Shown piece by piece: positions 36,143 through 46,075 of a stretch of 64,000 nucleotides of DNA. Within the stretch, counting starts at the first letter, position 1, and every line of letters starts with the position of its first letter. The stretch is taken from the NCBI GenBank assembly GCA_900315285.1, contig OMYO01000003.1, forward strand, positions 29,211-93,210. The letters are read 5' to 3'. The stretch is from an uncultured Eubacteriales bacterium. Its GTDB lineage: Bacteria > Bacillota > Clostridia > Oscillospirales > Acutalibacteraceae. The notes below the pieces were generated by a model, which made no database searches, was not told where the DNA came from, and worked only from the letters and a program-made list of their open reading frames with translations. Position numbers and translations under genes: made by a program.

Positions 36143-38551
36143 ATGAAACCATACGATTTTCGAAACGTCGAGCCGAAATGGCAGGAGAAATGGGAGGAGA
36201 CCGGTGTCTTCCACGCGGAGGATAACAGTGACAAACCCAAGTTCTACGGCCTCGTTGAGTTCCCCTATCCCTCGGGCGCCGGCATGCACGTCGGACATAT
36301 CAAGGCCTACTCCGGCCTTGAGGTCGTAAGCCGGAAACGACGCATGCAGGGCTACAATGTCCTGTTCCCCATCGGATTTGACGCGTTTGGTCTTCCCACC
36401 GAGAACTATGCCATTAAGACCGGCATGCATCCGCGCCAGGTCACGGACATGAACATTGACCGTTTCACCAGCCAGCTGAAAAAGGTCGGTTTCTCTTTCG
36501 ACTGGACCCGTGTAATAGACACGACAGATGAGGACTACTATAAGTGGACCCAGTGGATCTTCCTGAAGATGTTTGAGCATGGTCTCGCTTTCCGGGACAA
36601 GACCCTTGTTAACTACTGCCCCTCCTGCAAGGTCGTTCTCTCGAACGAGGACTCCCAGGGCGGCAAGTGCGACATCTGCCACAGCGACGTCATCCAGAAG
36701 GAGAAAGAGGTCTGGTATCTACGCATCACCGAGTATGCCGACAAGCTTCTGCAGGGTCTCGACACCGTGGACTTCCTCCCGAACATCAAGACCCAGGAGC
36801 GCAACTGGATCGGCAAGTCGACCGGCGCATTTGTGGACTTCAAGGTAAAAGATACGGACGAGACACTCCGCATCTACACAACCCGGTGCGATACCCTCTT
36901 CGGTGTCTCATTCATGGTCATGGCTCCGGAGCATCCGCTCATTGATAAATACAAAGACCGAATTGCCAACATGGAAGACATTGAGGCCTACCGCGCTGAG
37001 TGTGCCAAGAAGACGGAGTTTGAGCGGACCCAGCTCGTCAAGGATAAGACCGGTGTGCGCATTGACGGCCTTACCGGCATCAACCCGGTCAACGGGAAAG
37101 AGATTCCCATCTATATCTCCGACTATGTCATGATGGGTTACGGCACCGGTGCCATCATGGCGGTTCCGGCCCACGACCAGCGCGACTACGAGTTTGCAAA
37201 GAAATTCGGCATTGACATCATCCCGGTCATCGAGGGCGGCGACATTGAAAAAGAGGCCTACACCGGCGACGGCAACATGATCAACTCCGAGTTCCTGAAC
37301 GGTATTGATAATAAAAAAGACTCCATCGCCCGTATGCTCGAATTCCTTGAGGAGAAGGGCATCGGTGAGAAGGGCGTCCAGTACAAGATGAAGGACTGGG
37401 CCTTCAACCGTCAGCGCTACTGGGGCGAGCCCATCCCCATCATCCATTGCCCCCACTGCGGCGATGTAGCGGTCCCCTACGAGGAGCTTCCGCTCCGACT
37501 TCCGAAGGTCAAGGACTACAAGCCCGGCTCCGACGGAGAGTCCCCGCTCGCCAAGATCCCCGAGTTCGTGAACTGCACTTGCCCGAAGTGCGGCGGCCCT
37601 GCCAAGCGCGAGACCGACACCATGCCCCAGTGGGCTGGCTCGTCCTGGTACTTCCTCCGCTACATGGATCCGCACAACGACAAGGCGTTTGCCGATCCGG
37701 AGAAGCTCAAATACTGGGGCCAGGTCGACTGGTACAACGGCGGCATGGAGCATGTCACCCGACATCTCATCTACTCCCGGTTCTGGAACCAGTTCCTGCA
37801 CGACATCGGTGAGGTGCCGAATGCCGAGCCCTACGCCAAGCGCACCGCCCAGGGTCTCATTCTCGGACCCGACGGCGTGAAGATGAGTAAGTCCCGCGGA
37901 AATGTCATCGACCCCAACGACGTTGTCGACGAGTACGGCGCCGATGTCCTCCGCACCTACGTCCTCTTCATGGGCGACTACGAGAGTTCCGCACCCTGGT
38001 CGGAAAAGAGCGTAAAGGGTATGAAGCGGTTCATGGACCGCACCTGGGCTCTTCAGGATATGGTGACGGACGGCGATGAGTACAGCAAGAAGCTGTCCTC
38101 CTCGTTCCATAAGACCATCAAGAAGGTCAGCGAAGATATTGAGAGCATGAAGTTCAATACTGCCATTGCAGCCCTCATGACCCTGCTCAACAAGATCTAC
38201 GACAACGGCGGCCTCAACCGCGCCGAGCTCAAGACCTTCATCACCCTGCTCAACCCGTTTGCCCCGCATATGACGGAGGAGATCTGGAGCGAGCAGAACT
38301 TCGGCGGAATGCTCTGCGAGACCGAGTGGCCCACCTATGACGAGGCGAAATGCGTCGACGATGTCGTCGAGATCGCCGTTCAGGTCAATGGCAAAGTCCG
38401 CTCCCGCATGGAGGTCCCGACCGACATCAGCAAAGAGGATGCGCTTGAAAAAGCCCAGGCCGACGAGAAGGTCAAAGCCTATACCGACGGCAAGACCGTG
38501 GTAAAGGCCATCTATATTCCCGGAAGGCTTGTGAACCTTGTGGTGAAATAA
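36143..38551 (+). CDS. leuS: Leucyl-tRNA synthetase
   Basis: An 802-residue class I synthetase. The HIGH motif is in PYPSGAGMHVGH (~41-52) and KMSKS at ~580-584. The CP1 editing domain lies between (~225-420), and zinc-type cysteines occur in CPSCK and CPHCG. The C-terminal anticodon-binding domain is present. It charges tRNA-Leu and edits mischarged products. No T-box leader is visible in the 31 bases between rsfS and leuS. Confidence 0.97.
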   Translation: MKPYDFRNVEPKWQEKWEETGVFHAEDNSDKPKFYGLVEFPYPSGAGMHVGHIKAYSGLEVVSRKRRMQGYNVLFPIGFDAFGLPTENYAIKTGMHPRQVTDMNIDRFTSQLKKVGFSFDWTRVIDTTDEDYYKWTQWIFLKMFEHGLAFRDKTLVNYCPSCKVVLSNEDSQGGKCDICHSDVIQKEKEVWYLRITEYADKLLQGLDTVDFLPNIKTQERNWIGKSTGAFVDFKVKDTDETLRIYTTRCDTLFGVSFMVMAPEHPLIDKYKDRIANMEDIEAYRAECAKKTEFERTQLVKDKTGVRIDGLTGINPVNGKEIPIYISDYVMMGYGTGAIMAVPAHDQRDYEFAKKFGIDIIPVIEGGDIEKEAYTGDGNMINSEFLNGIDNKKDSIARMLEFLEEKGIGEKGVQYKMKDWAFNRQRYWGEPIPIIHCPHCGDVAVPYEELPLRLPKVKDYKPGSDGESPLAKIPEFVNCTCPKCGGPAKRETDTMPQWAGSSWYFLRYMDPHNDKAFADPEKLKYWGQVDWYNGGMEHVTRHLIYSRFWNQFLHDIGEVPNAEPYAKRTAQGLILGPDGVKMSKSRGNVIDPNDVVDEYGADVLRTYVLFMGDYESSAPWSEKSVKGMKRFMDRTWALQDMVTDGDEYSKKLSSSFHKTIKKVSEDIESMKFNTAIAALMTLLNKIYDNGGLNRAELKTFITLLNPFAPHMTEEIWSEQNFGGMLCETEWPTYDEAKCVDDVVEIAVQVNGKVRSRMEVPTDISKEDALEKAQADEKVKAYTDGKTVVKAIYIPGRLVNLVVK

Positions 38552-38554
38552 TCT

Positions 38555-39712
38555 ATGCAGCAGTTCATCAGCATTTTTACGACCCAGTGGGGTTCGGTGG
38601 TCCGTTGGTGGAACGGGCTCTTGGACAATATTGCCTCCGTGTGTTTCGGACTTCTCATCTTTATCCTGATGACGGTCCTCTCCCGGAAACTGGCCAATTG
38701 GATCAGCAAGGCATTTTCCAAGCTCTTCCGCAAGTGGCCCTCTGTGGAGCAGGGGCTCTATGTCTCGCTCCGGGACCCCTTACGCGGTTTCATCATCATG
38801 ACTGGCATCTTTGCGCTGTTCAAGCTCTCCGGAACATCCGGAGGCTTTGACCAGTTCCTGAATAAGATGTACGGGGTCGTGTCCATTGCCCTCATAACCT
38901 GGGCGCTGATGAATCTGACGCCCACCATCACAAAGGTCACCATCAAGCTGAACCAGAAAAACAGCCAGTCCAGCGAAGTGGCCATCCGGTTTGTGGCCAA
39001 CATCATGAAGCTGGTCATTGTGTCCATCGCGGTGTGTATCATCATCAGCGAGCTCGGATACAATATCAACGGCATCATCACCGGCCTTGGTCTTGGGGGC
39101 TTGACCCTCTCCCTGGCCGCCAAGAATGCAGCTTCCAACCTGTTCAGCGGCTTTGAGATCGTCTCCGACCGCCCCTTTGACATTGGCGACTATATCCGTA
39201 CCCCCTCTGTGGAGGGCACCGTCGAGGACATGACCATGCGGAGCACCCGTATCCGCACGCTGGATGATCTGCTCATCGTCATGCCGAATTCCAAGCTTAT
39301 GGATGAGCCCATCACCAACTTCTCCGCCATGGGCAAACGGTTCACGAAGACCCAGATCGGCCTGGACTATGACACGTCGAACTACTGCATGCGGCGCATT
39401 ATCCGCCAGATAAAGGCCATGTTGCAGAAGGACGACAAAATAGACAATGGCCGCATCTCCATTGCCTTTACCGGCTTCGGTGAGAGCAGTCTCGACATCC
39501 AGATCATCTACTTCACAAAGACCACAAACTACGACGAGTATTTGAAGGTCAACGAGGAGGTCAATTTCCGAATCCGTGACATCGTGGAACAAAACGGAAG
39601 CTCGTTCGCGTACCCGTGTCGGAGTCTCTACGTGGAGCGGATGGAGGAGCCGGAGGTCCCGCCGGAAATCAGACCGGAAGTCGTTGACAACTCCTCAGAG
39701 ACTGATGTATAA
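38555..39712 (+). CDS. Small-conductance mechanosensitive channel, MscS family
   Basis: A 385-residue membrane protein with hydrophobic segments at ~26-45, 77-93, 105-123, 147-168 and a pore-lining helix at ~171-199 (GLGLGGLTLSLAAKNAASNL, Gly/Ala-rich as in MscS TM3). The beta-domain pattern RPFDIGDYIRTP follows, and a C-terminal cytoplasmic part ends in a Glu/Pro-rich tail. It releases solutes on hypo-osmotic shock. It lies 3 bases after leuS, and the rpsU promoter lies inside its 3' end. Confidence 0.93.
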   Translation: MQQFISIFTTQWGSVVRWWNGLLDNIASVCFGLLIFILMTVLSRKLANWISKAFSKLFRKWPSVEQGLYVSLRDPLRGFIIMTGIFALFKLSGTSGGFDQFLNKMYGVVSIALITWALMNLTPTITKVTIKLNQKNSQSSEVAIRFVANIMKLVIVSIAVCIIISELGYNINGIITGLGLGGLTLSLAAKNAASNLFSGFEIVSDRPFDIGDYIRTPSVEGTVEDMTMRSTRIRTLDDLLIVMPNSKLMDEPITNFSAMGKRFTKTQIGLDYDTSNYCMRRIIRQIKAMLQKDDKIDNGRISIAFTGFGESSLDIQIIYFTKTTNYDEYLKVNEEVNFRIRDIVEQNGSSFAYPCRSLYVERMEEPEVPPEIRPEVVDNSSETDV

Positions 39713-39713
39713 T
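39684..39713 (+). promoter_or_regulatory. rpsU promoter
   Basis: Perfect TTGACA at 39684-39689, an 18-base spacer and TATAAT at 39708-39713; the -35 and spacer are inside the mscS-like coding sequence, and the -10 spans its stop. It is 73 bases from rpsU. Confidence 0.8.
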
Positions 39714-39786
39714 TATCCAAGTTCACCTATGGGGTGAGCGTTTATTCAGATTATTACCCTGCTATTCGGAAGGAGGGGAAAAATAG

Positions 39787-39963
39787 ATGAGCGAAATCAA
39801 AGTCAGAGACAACGAGTCCATCGACTCCGCACTCCGGCGCTTTAAGAGACAGACTTCCAGAGATGGCGTAATCAAAGAGGTTCGCAAAAGAGAGCACTAT
39901 GAGAAACCGTCCGTAAAACGGAAGAAGAAATCCGAAGCTGCCCGCAAGCGCAAATATAAATAA
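39787..39963 (+). CDS. rpsU: 30S ribosomal protein S21
   Basis: A 58-residue, very basic protein beginning [20 protein letters not shown] and ending ARKRKYK, a complete S21. AAGGAGGGG precedes the start. S21 acts in the anti-Shine-Dalgarno region of 16S rRNA. It is transcribed from its own promoter and followed by a terminator. Confidence 0.96.
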   Translation: MSEIKVRDNESIDSALRRFKRQTSRDGVIKEVRKREHYEKPSVKRKKKSEAARKRKYK

Positions 39964-39969
39964 GCTTTA

Positions 39970-40003
39970 AGACCGGTTGCAGGGTTCCTGCAGCCGGTTT
40001 TCC
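39970..40003 (+). terminator. Terminator after rpsU
   Basis: A 12-bp stem (ACCGGTTGCAGG with CCTGCAGCCGGT, one wobble) with a GTT loop, then TTTT. Confidence 0.88.
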
Positions 40004-40032
40004 TATTTTAAGCGTAGTCTGGAGGAAAAAAG

Positions 40033-40554
40033 ATGAAGTACCTACGGCCGGACCTGCATCGCCACCTTCTCACCGACGTGACCCCCGAGGATATCCGCGG
40101 GCTCGGAGCAACCTGCATTCTTCTGGATGCCGACAACACCTCCTCCTACGACGGGACGACCAAACCGCTGCCCGGTTCCCGGGAATGGGTCCAGTCCATG
40201 AAGGATGAAGGGTTCACCGTGCTCTTGCTCAGCAACGCCAAGGAAGAGCGCGCTGGAATCTTGGCGCGGGAATACGATATTCCCGTCGTGGCCAGAGCGC
40301 TGAAGCCAACACCGTTTGGTTTCTTCCGGGCACAGAAACACCTTCGCTGTCGGCGGAGGGACATGGTCATGATCGGTGACCAGCTCTTCACGGACATAAA
40401 AGGGGCGCGGAGAGCCGGAGTCCACTGCATCTATGTGGACCGATATGCCAAGGAGAACCGCATGTGGTACTGGTATCCATTTGTCCGCACGGCGGAGGCC
40501 ATCATACTGTTTCTCCAGGAGGCCATTGACTGGGTCCGCGGCAAATCAAACTAA
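40033..40554 (+). CDS. yqeG: HAD-superfamily phosphatase YqeG (PGP-type)
   Basis: A 173-residue HAD enzyme. Motif I is DADNT (Asp32, Asp34, Thr36), motif II LLLSNAK and motif III/IV VMIGDQLFTDIKGARRAG. YqeG proteins are related to phosphatidylglycerophosphatases; whether this one has that role is not known. It has GGAGG before the ATG and lies before the M24 peptidase. Confidence 0.88.
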   Translation: MKYLRPDLHRHLLTDVTPEDIRGLGATCILLDADNTSSYDGTTKPLPGSREWVQSMKDEGFTVLLLSNAKEERAGILAREYDIPVVARALKPTPFGFFRAQKHLRCRRRDMVMIGDQLFTDIKGARRAGVHCIYVDRYAKENRMWYWYPFVRTAEAIILFLQEAIDWVRGKSN

Positions 40555-40577
40555 TTTTCCGGAAAGAAGTGTTTTCC

Positions 40578-41645
40578 ATGAATCTGAAAAATTTGGAACA
40601 GCAGCTGAAGAGCACCCAGGCTGCCCTCATTGTCAGTGAGGAGAATCGGCGCTACTTTACGGGCTTTAATGCGAGCAACGGCTATCTTCTGGCGACCCGT
40701 GACGGCAGCACGTTTATTACGGACGGGCGCTACATTGAGGATGCCCGCAAAATCGTCACAGAGGCGGAGGTTCTCCTGCAGGACAACGTCTATAATCAGC
40801 TGGACCGTCTGCTCCGGAAGTATGGCTGCAATGAGATCCTGGTCGAGGCATCCCGCATGACGCTTCAGGACCTGAACACCTACCGTCGGGTCCTGAACCA
40901 GTATACCTATAACGTTTCCGCACGTCTTGATACCATGATTTCCTCCCTCCGCGAGGTCAAGACGGAGTTTGAGGTCTCTCAGATGCAGCGGGCCCAGGAT
41001 ATTGCGGAGAAGGCATTGCTCGACACGCTGCAGTTCCTCAAACCGGGCATCCGGGAGCGGGATGTGGCCAACGAGCTCGACTACCGCATGCGGAAATACG
41101 GCGCTGACGGCCTCTCCTTTGATACGATCGTGGTCAGCGGTGAGAATTCGTCCAAGCCCCACGGCGTGCCCGGAGAGAAGGTCATTGAAAACGGTGACTT
41201 TGTGACCATCGACTACGGTGCCCTCTATAACGGATATCACAGTGACACGACCCGCACATTTGCAGTGGGCTCTGTCACCGAGGAGATGGCCAACGTCTAC
41301 AACACCGTGCTGAAGGCTCAGATGGCCGGCTGTGAAGCACTCCGTCCGGGTCTCCTTGCCAAGGACTACGATGGCGTGGCCCGTAAGATCATTGGCGATG
41401 CAGGATATGGTTCCTATTTCACCCATTCCATGGGACACGGTGTAGGCGTTGAAATCCACGAACAGCCCTTCTGCGGCCCCAACTCCAAAGGTATTCTGCA
41501 GGCGGGAAATGTCGTGAGCTGCGAGCCGGGAATCTATTTAGAGGGCAAGTTCGGGGTTCGGATTGAGGACATGCTCCTGATCACCCCGGAGGGCTCCATG
41601 AATTTCTGCCACCTTCCCAAGGACCTGCAGGTGCTGGGCGCCTAA
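40578..41645 (+). CDS. Xaa-Pro aminopeptidase, M24 family
   Basis: A 355-residue metallopeptidase that releases N-terminal residues linked to proline. It has a creatinase-like N-terminal domain (~1-125) and the M24 core with metal ligands in DYGALYNGYHSDTTRTF, THSMGHGVGVEIHE and SCEPGIYLEG/VRIEDMLLI. The ATG at 40578 is chosen over a GTG 9 bases earlier, which would be too close to the GGAAAGAAG. It is upstream of efp, the usual pairing. Confidence 0.92.
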   Translation: MNLKNLEQQLKSTQAALIVSEENRRYFTGFNASNGYLLATRDGSTFITDGRYIEDARKIVTEAEVLLQDNVYNQLDRLLRKYGCNEILVEASRMTLQDLNTYRRVLNQYTYNVSARLDTMISSLREVKTEFEVSQMQRAQDIAEKALLDTLQFLKPGIRERDVANELDYRMRKYGADGLSFDTIVVSGENSSKPHGVPGEKVIENGDFVTIDYGALYNGYHSDTTRTFAVGSVTEEMANVYNTVLKAQMAGCEALRPGLLAKDYDGVARKIIGDAGYGSYFTHSMGHGVGVEIHEQPFCGPNSKGILQAGNVVSCEPGIYLEGKFGVRIEDMLLITPEGSMNFCHLPKDLQVLGA

Positions 41646-41652
41646 TTGCAGG

Positions 41653-41681
41653 TTGAAAAAATGGCGTGGCTACGATACAAT
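41653..41681 (+). promoter_or_regulatory. efp promoter
   Basis: TTGAAA, 17 bases, TACAAT, ending 46 bases before efp; so efp is not only co-transcribed with the peptidase. Confidence 0.7.
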
Positions 41682-41727
41682 AAGATAAATATTTACAAAG
41701 TTCCTAAACTTATCGGAGGTTTATTCT

Positions 41728-42291
41728 ATGATTTCTGCTGGAGATTTCAGAAACGGCGTGACCTTTGAAGAGGACGGACAGGTCCTCCAGGTCGTCGAGT
41801 TTCAGCATGTAAAGCCGGGCAAAGGCGCTGCTTTCGTCAGAACAAAGACCAAGAACGTCATCACCGGTGCCGTTGTTGAAAAATCCTACAACCCCACCGC
41901 AAAGTTCCCCACCGCCTATATTGAGAGAAAAGAAATGGACTACTCCTATAACGATGGAGACCTCTACTATTTCATGGACCCTGAGACCTTCGAAATGACT
42001 CCGGTCGGCGCCGATGAGCTCCCGGACGCATTCAAGTTTGTCAAAGAGAACATGACCTGCAAGCTTCTCTCCTACAAGGGCAAGGTCTTCGGCGTAGAGC
42101 CGCCGAACTTTGTTGAGCTTGAGGTCACGGAGACGGAGCCGGGCTTTGCCGGCAACACCGCCACGAACGCCACAAAACCCGCCACGGTAGAGACCGGCGC
42201 TGAAATCCGCGTCCCTCTCTTCATCAACGAGGGTGAGGTCATTCAGATCGACACCCGTACCGGCGAGTACATGGGCCGCGCCAACGGCTAA
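41728..42291 (+). CDS. efp: Elongation factor P
   Basis: A 187-residue three-domain factor that rescues ribosomes stalled at polyproline. The N-terminal [20 protein letters not shown] and the loop [11 protein letters not shown] with the target Lys region are conserved, and the C-terminal [17 protein letters not shown] is typical. It has a GGAGG ribosome-binding site. Confidence 0.96.
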   Translation: MISAGDFRNGVTFEEDGQVLQVVEFQHVKPGKGAAFVRTKTKNVITGAVVEKSYNPTAKFPTAYIERKEMDYSYNDGDLYYFMDPETFEMTPVGADELPDAFKFVKENMTCKLLSYKGKVFGVEPPNFVELEVTETEPGFAGNTATNATKPATVETGAEIRVPLFINEGEVIQIDTRTGEYMGRANG

Positions 42292-42322
42292 TCGGCTTCA
42301 CAGCATGTGAGGGGGCTGTAAA

Positions 42323-42700
42323 ATGACGCTTTCGGAAAAAGTCGCATACCTGAAGGGCCTGGAGACGGGTCTTCATCTGGATGCCAACGCACCCCAGACG
42401 AAAATCTTCGCCACCATGACGGAGCTCTTCGAACAGATCGCCGACGAAATGGCCGAGAATGGTCTCCGCGTCGACGAAATCGACCGCGACCTCGGTGACT
42501 TGGAGAAATATGTTCTCACCGGAGACACCGACGTTCCCGACGAGCTCTACGAGGTCATCTGCCCCAAGTGCGGCGAGGACATCACCATCAATGGTGAGGT
42601 GCTCGACAAGGGCAGCATCATCTGTCCCACATGCGGAGCGCAGCTGGAGTTTGACGTCGACGAAATCGACGACGGGCCCGGCGACAGTGAAGAAAACTGA
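42323..42700 (+). CDS. CD1247 N-terminal-domain-like protein with zinc ribbon
   Basis: A 125-residue acidic protein with an N-terminal helical domain (~1-70) and a C-terminal zinc ribbon: CPKCG (~80-84) and CPTCG (~101-105). Proteins of this kind follow efp in many Clostridia, and their function is unknown. It is probably transcribed with efp and ends before a terminator. Confidence 0.85.
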   Translation: MTLSEKVAYLKGLETGLHLDANAPQTKIFATMTELFEQIADEMAENGLRVDEIDRDLGDLEKYVLTGDTDVPDELYEVICPKCGEDITINGEVLDKGSIICPTCGAQLEFDVDEIDDGPGDSEEN

Positions 42701-42712
42701 ATCCGATTTCAC

Positions 42713-42746
42713 AAGTGCTGTATTCATCCGGATACAGCACTTTTTC
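42713..42746 (+). terminator. Terminator after the CD1247-like gene
   Basis: Perfect 11-bp stem AAGTGCTGTAT/ATACAGCACTT with an 8-base loop, then TTT; it lies just before nudF. Confidence 0.88.
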
Positions 42747-42763
42747 TGCAAGGAGGAACCACC

Positions 42764-43330
42764 ATGGACCTGGAGGAGAAACAGATCCGGAAAATCTATG
42801 TATACCGCGGACGCATCCTCAACGTGCGCAACGACGACGCTCAGCTTTCCAACGGCAAAATCGTGAGCCGAGAAGTCGTCGAGCACATCGGCGGAGTCTG
42901 TGTCCTGCCCGTCACCGAGAACGGAGACGTCATTTTTGTAAAGCAGTACCGCTATCCCTATGAGGAGACAATCCTCGAGCTGCCGGCGGGCAAGCTGGAT
43001 CCGGGCGAGGAGCCGTTCCACGGCGCCGTCCGGGAACTCCACGAGGAGACCGGCGTCGTAGGCGACACCTACTACGAGCTCGGCGCGGACTATCCGAGCC
43101 CGGGCTATACGGATGAGGTCATCCATCTCTACGCGGCCACCGGTCTGAAGGACGTCGGTCAGAAGCTGGACGAGGATGAGTTTCTGGATGTCGTGAAGAT
43201 CCCCTATGAAAAAGCGCTGGAAATGTGCTATACAGGAGAGCTCACCGACTCAAAGACCCTGATCCTGCTTCTCAAATATAAATTGATGGAACAGAGCGGC
43301 AGACTCACGCCCATGGAGGAATCCAAATGA
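42764..43330 (+). CDS. nudF: ADP-ribose pyrophosphatase, Nudix family
   Basis: A 188-residue Nudix hydrolase. The Nudix box G-x5-E-x7-REUXEEXGU is complete (GKLDPGEEPFHGAVRELHEE, followed by TGV). Upstream sequence FVKQYRYPYEETILELPAG is typical of the NudF branch. It probably hydrolyses ADP-ribose. Its stop overlaps maf (ATGA). Confidence 0.9.
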   Translation: MDLEEKQIRKIYVYRGRILNVRNDDAQLSNGKIVSREVVEHIGGVCVLPVTENGDVIFVKQYRYPYEETILELPAGKLDPGEEPFHGAVRELHEETGVVGDTYYELGADYPSPGYTDEVIHLYAATGLKDVGQKLDEDEFLDVVKIPYEKALEMCYTGELTDSKTLILLLKYKLMEQSGRLTPMEESK

Positions 43331-43899
43331 AACTGATATTGGCATCCGGCTCGCCGCGGCGGAGAGAGCTGCTGACGGAGGTCGGTATCCCGTTTACCGT
43401 CGCTCCTGCGGAATTTGACGAGAGCAGCGTGAGTCTGCAGGACCCGGCCGAAGGAGTCTGCGCGCTGGCACTGGGAAAGGCCCGCGCGTCGCGCCGCACA
43501 TGCGGCGACGACAACGCGGTGTATCTCGGCGCGGACACCGTGGTGGTCCTCGACGGCGAGGCCATGGGCAAGCCGGCGGATGAGGATGACGCGTTTTTGA
43601 CATTGCGCAGACTCTCCGGCCGGGCGCACAGCGTCTACACCGGTGTCGCTCTGATAAGCGGCGACCAGGAGGAGATATTTTACGAGAAGACGGACGTCTA
43701 TTTTTATGAGTTGTCCGACGAGGAAATCCGCGAGTACATCGCCACCGGGGAACCCATGGACAAGGCTGGATCCTACGGGATCCAGGGCAGGGGACGCCTG
43801 CTCATCCGGAAGATAGACGGCGACTATTTTACGGTGGTCGGACTGCCCGTTGCCCGGGTCGCTCGAGCCCTGAAAAAGTACAATGTTTTTTCCTTGTGA
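43327..43899 (+). CDS. maf: Maf-family nucleotide pyrophosphatase
   Basis: A 190-residue Maf protein with SGSPRRRELLTEVGIPFTV and the core LGADTVVVLDGEAMGKP (~62-78). Maf proteins hydrolyse non-canonical pyrimidine nucleotides and are often next to mreB, as here. It overlaps nudF by four bases, and the mreB promoter overlaps its stop. Confidence 0.93.
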   Translation: MKLILASGSPRRRELLTEVGIPFTVAPAEFDESSVSLQDPAEGVCALALGKARASRRTCGDDNAVYLGADTVVVLDGEAMGKPADEDDAFLTLRRLSGRAHSVYTGVALISGDQEEIFYEKTDVYFYELSDEEIREYIATGEPMDKAGSYGIQGRGRLLIRKIDGDYFTVVGLPVARVARALKKYNVFSL

Positions 43900-43922
43900 A
43901 TTGCAGGACGGTGCGCTATAAT
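43894..43922 (+). promoter_or_regulatory. mreB promoter
   Basis: TTGTGA, 17 bases, TATAAT, beginning in the maf stop region and 55 bases before mreB. Confidence 0.72.
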
Positions 43923-43976
43923 ACATCTATACTATGAGGAATTACGTGAAGATCCCCCGAAAGGAGTTCAAACACA

Positions 43977-44999
43977 ATGGCCATGTTCACACAGGATATT
44001 GGAATCGACCTCGGAACGGCGAATACGCTGGTGTTCGTAAAGGGTAAGGGAATTGTCATTCGCGAGCCCTCCGTTGTCGCTGTTGACGTACGCTCTACCC
44101 CCCATAAGGTAGTCGCTGTCGGCACTGAGGCAAAGGAAATGATCGGACGTACCCCCGGCTCCATTACCGCAGTCCGCCCCCTCAAGGACGGTGTTATTGC
44201 CGACTTCGACATCACTTCCGACATGCTCAAGGAGTTTATCGCCCGGGCAATGAATACTTCTCCTCTGAACAAGGCCAGAGTTATGATCTGCATCCCTTCG
44301 GGTGTCACCGAGGTCGAGCGCCGCGCCGTCCATGACGCAGCAAGATCGGCCGGTGCAAGACAGGTCTCCCTCATTGAGGAGCCCATGGCAGCTGCCATCG
44401 GCGCCGGTCTCCCGGTCGCTGAGGCAACCGGTTCCATGGTCGTCGACATCGGCGGCGGTACTTCCGAGGTCGCTGTCATCTCCCTCGGAGACATTGTCAC
44501 CTCCTGCTCCGCCCGTGTTGCCGGAGACAGCTTTGACGAGGCCATCATTGCCTACATCAAAAAGAAATACAACCTCCTTATCGGTGAGCGCACCGCTGAG
44601 GACATCAAGATAAAGATCGGCTCCGCCTATCCGTATGAGGGCGAGGGCGCCATCGACGTCAAAGGACGCAATCTGGTCGACGGTCTTCCGAAGAACATTG
44701 AGGTCTCCTCCGAGGAAATCCGTGAGGCCCTCTCCGACAACGTCAATCAGATTCTGGACGCCATCCGCACCACACTTGAGAAAACTCCTCCGGAGCTGGC
44801 AGCCGACATCATCGACCAGGGCATCATGCTCACCGGCGGCGGAGCTCTTCTCCGCGGTCTTGACCGGCTCATTGCCGCTGAGACAAAGATTCCGGTCCAT
44901 GTCGCCGAGAGTCCGCTGGACTGCGTCGTCGACGGAACGGGCATCTGCCTCGAGAATGATATGCTCAGCCTGACCAGCACCAAGAACTATGATGACTGA
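43977..44999 (+). CDS. mreB: Rod-shape-determining protein MreB
   Basis: A 340-residue bacterial actin. Phosphate-binding [32 protein letters not shown] and the C-terminal [14 protein letters not shown] are conserved. MreB filaments guide lateral wall synthesis. Length matches the family. AAGGAG precedes the start. Confidence 0.98.
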   Translation: MAMFTQDIGIDLGTANTLVFVKGKGIVIREPSVVAVDVRSTPHKVVAVGTEAKEMIGRTPGSITAVRPLKDGVIADFDITSDMLKEFIARAMNTSPLNKARVMICIPSGVTEVERRAVHDAARSAGARQVSLIEEPMAAAIGAGLPVAEATGSMVVDIGGGTSEVAVISLGDIVTSCSARVAGDSFDEAIIAYIKKKYNLLIGERTAEDIKIKIGSAYPYEGEGAIDVKGRNLVDGLPKNIEVSSEEIREALSDNVNQILDAIRTTLEKTPPELAADIIDQGIMLTGGGALLRGLDRLIAAETKIPVHVAESPLDCVVDGTGICLENDMLSLTSTKNYDD

Positions 45000-45079
45000 T
45001 CATCCGGCAGAATAAATATTGACTTCAACAGGGGCTTTTGCAAAAAAGTCCCTATTTCTGTATCAGGTGGTAAATTTTT

Positions 45080-46066
45080 ATGCGTCGTTTTGTGAAGACA
45101 GTCTGGTTTCGGATCATAATGATCCTGCTGGCTGTGTGCATACTCTTTGTCGTGCTCGCCGCAGTTCTGGGCGCCCGGAGCTCGCCGGCATCGGCCGTGG
45201 CCGGTACCGCAGCGCAGCCTTTTCAATATGTGGGCTCCGTTTTAGGTCGCGGTTTTCGACAGATCGGTCTGTTCTTTACCCGCCCTTCCACCTATGAGAA
45301 GGAAATTGAACAGCTGCAAAATCAGGTGACCGGCTATCAGAAAGAGCTGGCGGACTATCAGGAGACCAAGGAAAAGCTCTCCAACTATGAGGCGTTTGAG
45401 GATCTGCAGTCCCAGCACAAGGACTACAAGGTCAAGTCTGCTACAATTATTGGCAAAGACGCGGCCAATTACTATGGAACCTTTATTCTGGACCGTGGTC
45501 AGGTAAACGGTATTAAGGTCAATGACCCGGTTATCTGCGGCCAGGGTCAGCTCGTCGGTGTGGTCACCAAGGTGGCTCCGACATACTGCGTTGTCACCAC
45601 TATTCTTGACCCGAATATCAAAGCCAGTGCCTACGAGGTGCGTACAGGAGAGAATGGCTATATGACCAACAGCCCCTCCCTGAAACGTAAGGGCTACTGC
45701 ATGATGGCGGGACTGGATCGCACGACTCAGGTCTCCCGCGGCGGCGTTGTCAGTACAGCGGGAATCGGCGGAATCTATCCCCGTGACCTTATCATTGGAA
45801 CAGTGGTCGACGTAAAAGACAACAAGCGGGACGTCTCGTCCTACGCCATTGTCCGCCCCAATGTGAAAATTTCTCAGATCTCCCAGGTCCTCATCATCAC
45901 CAGCTTCTATGGACAGGGAATCTCGGTGGCATCCGACCTCAGCGCAGAGCAGGGCCAGGCCGAGGCACCCGGTATTTCTAACAGCAAGCCCTCGGCAGTA
46001 CAGCGGACGGGGACAAACGCCCTCTCCACCACAGTTCGGCCCGGCACTCTGAATACCGTAGAATAA
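45080..46066 (+). CDS. mreC: Rod-shape-determining protein MreC
   Basis: A 328-residue protein with one N-terminal transmembrane helix (~10-32) and an outside coiled coil (~73-110), followed by the beta-rich MreC domain (~110-280). It links MreB filaments to PBP2. The last ~35 residues are Ser/Thr/Pro-rich. It is between mreB and mreD. Confidence 0.96.
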   Translation: MRRFVKTVWFRIIMILLAVCILFVVLAAVLGARSSPASAVAGTAAQPFQYVGSVLGRGFRQIGLFFTRPSTYEKEIEQLQNQVTGYQKELADYQETKEKLSNYEAFEDLQSQHKDYKVKSATIIGKDAANYYGTFILDRGQVNGIKVNDPVICGQGQLVGVVTKVAPTYCVVTTILDPNIKASAYEVRTGENGYMTNSPSLKRKGYCMMAGLDRTTQVSRGGVVSTAGIGGIYPRDLIIGTVVDVKDNKRDVSSYAIVRPNVKISQISQVLIITSFYGQGISVASDLSAEQGQAEAPGISNSKPSAVQRTGTNALSTTVRPGTLNTVE

Positions 46067-46075
46067 GGTGATATT

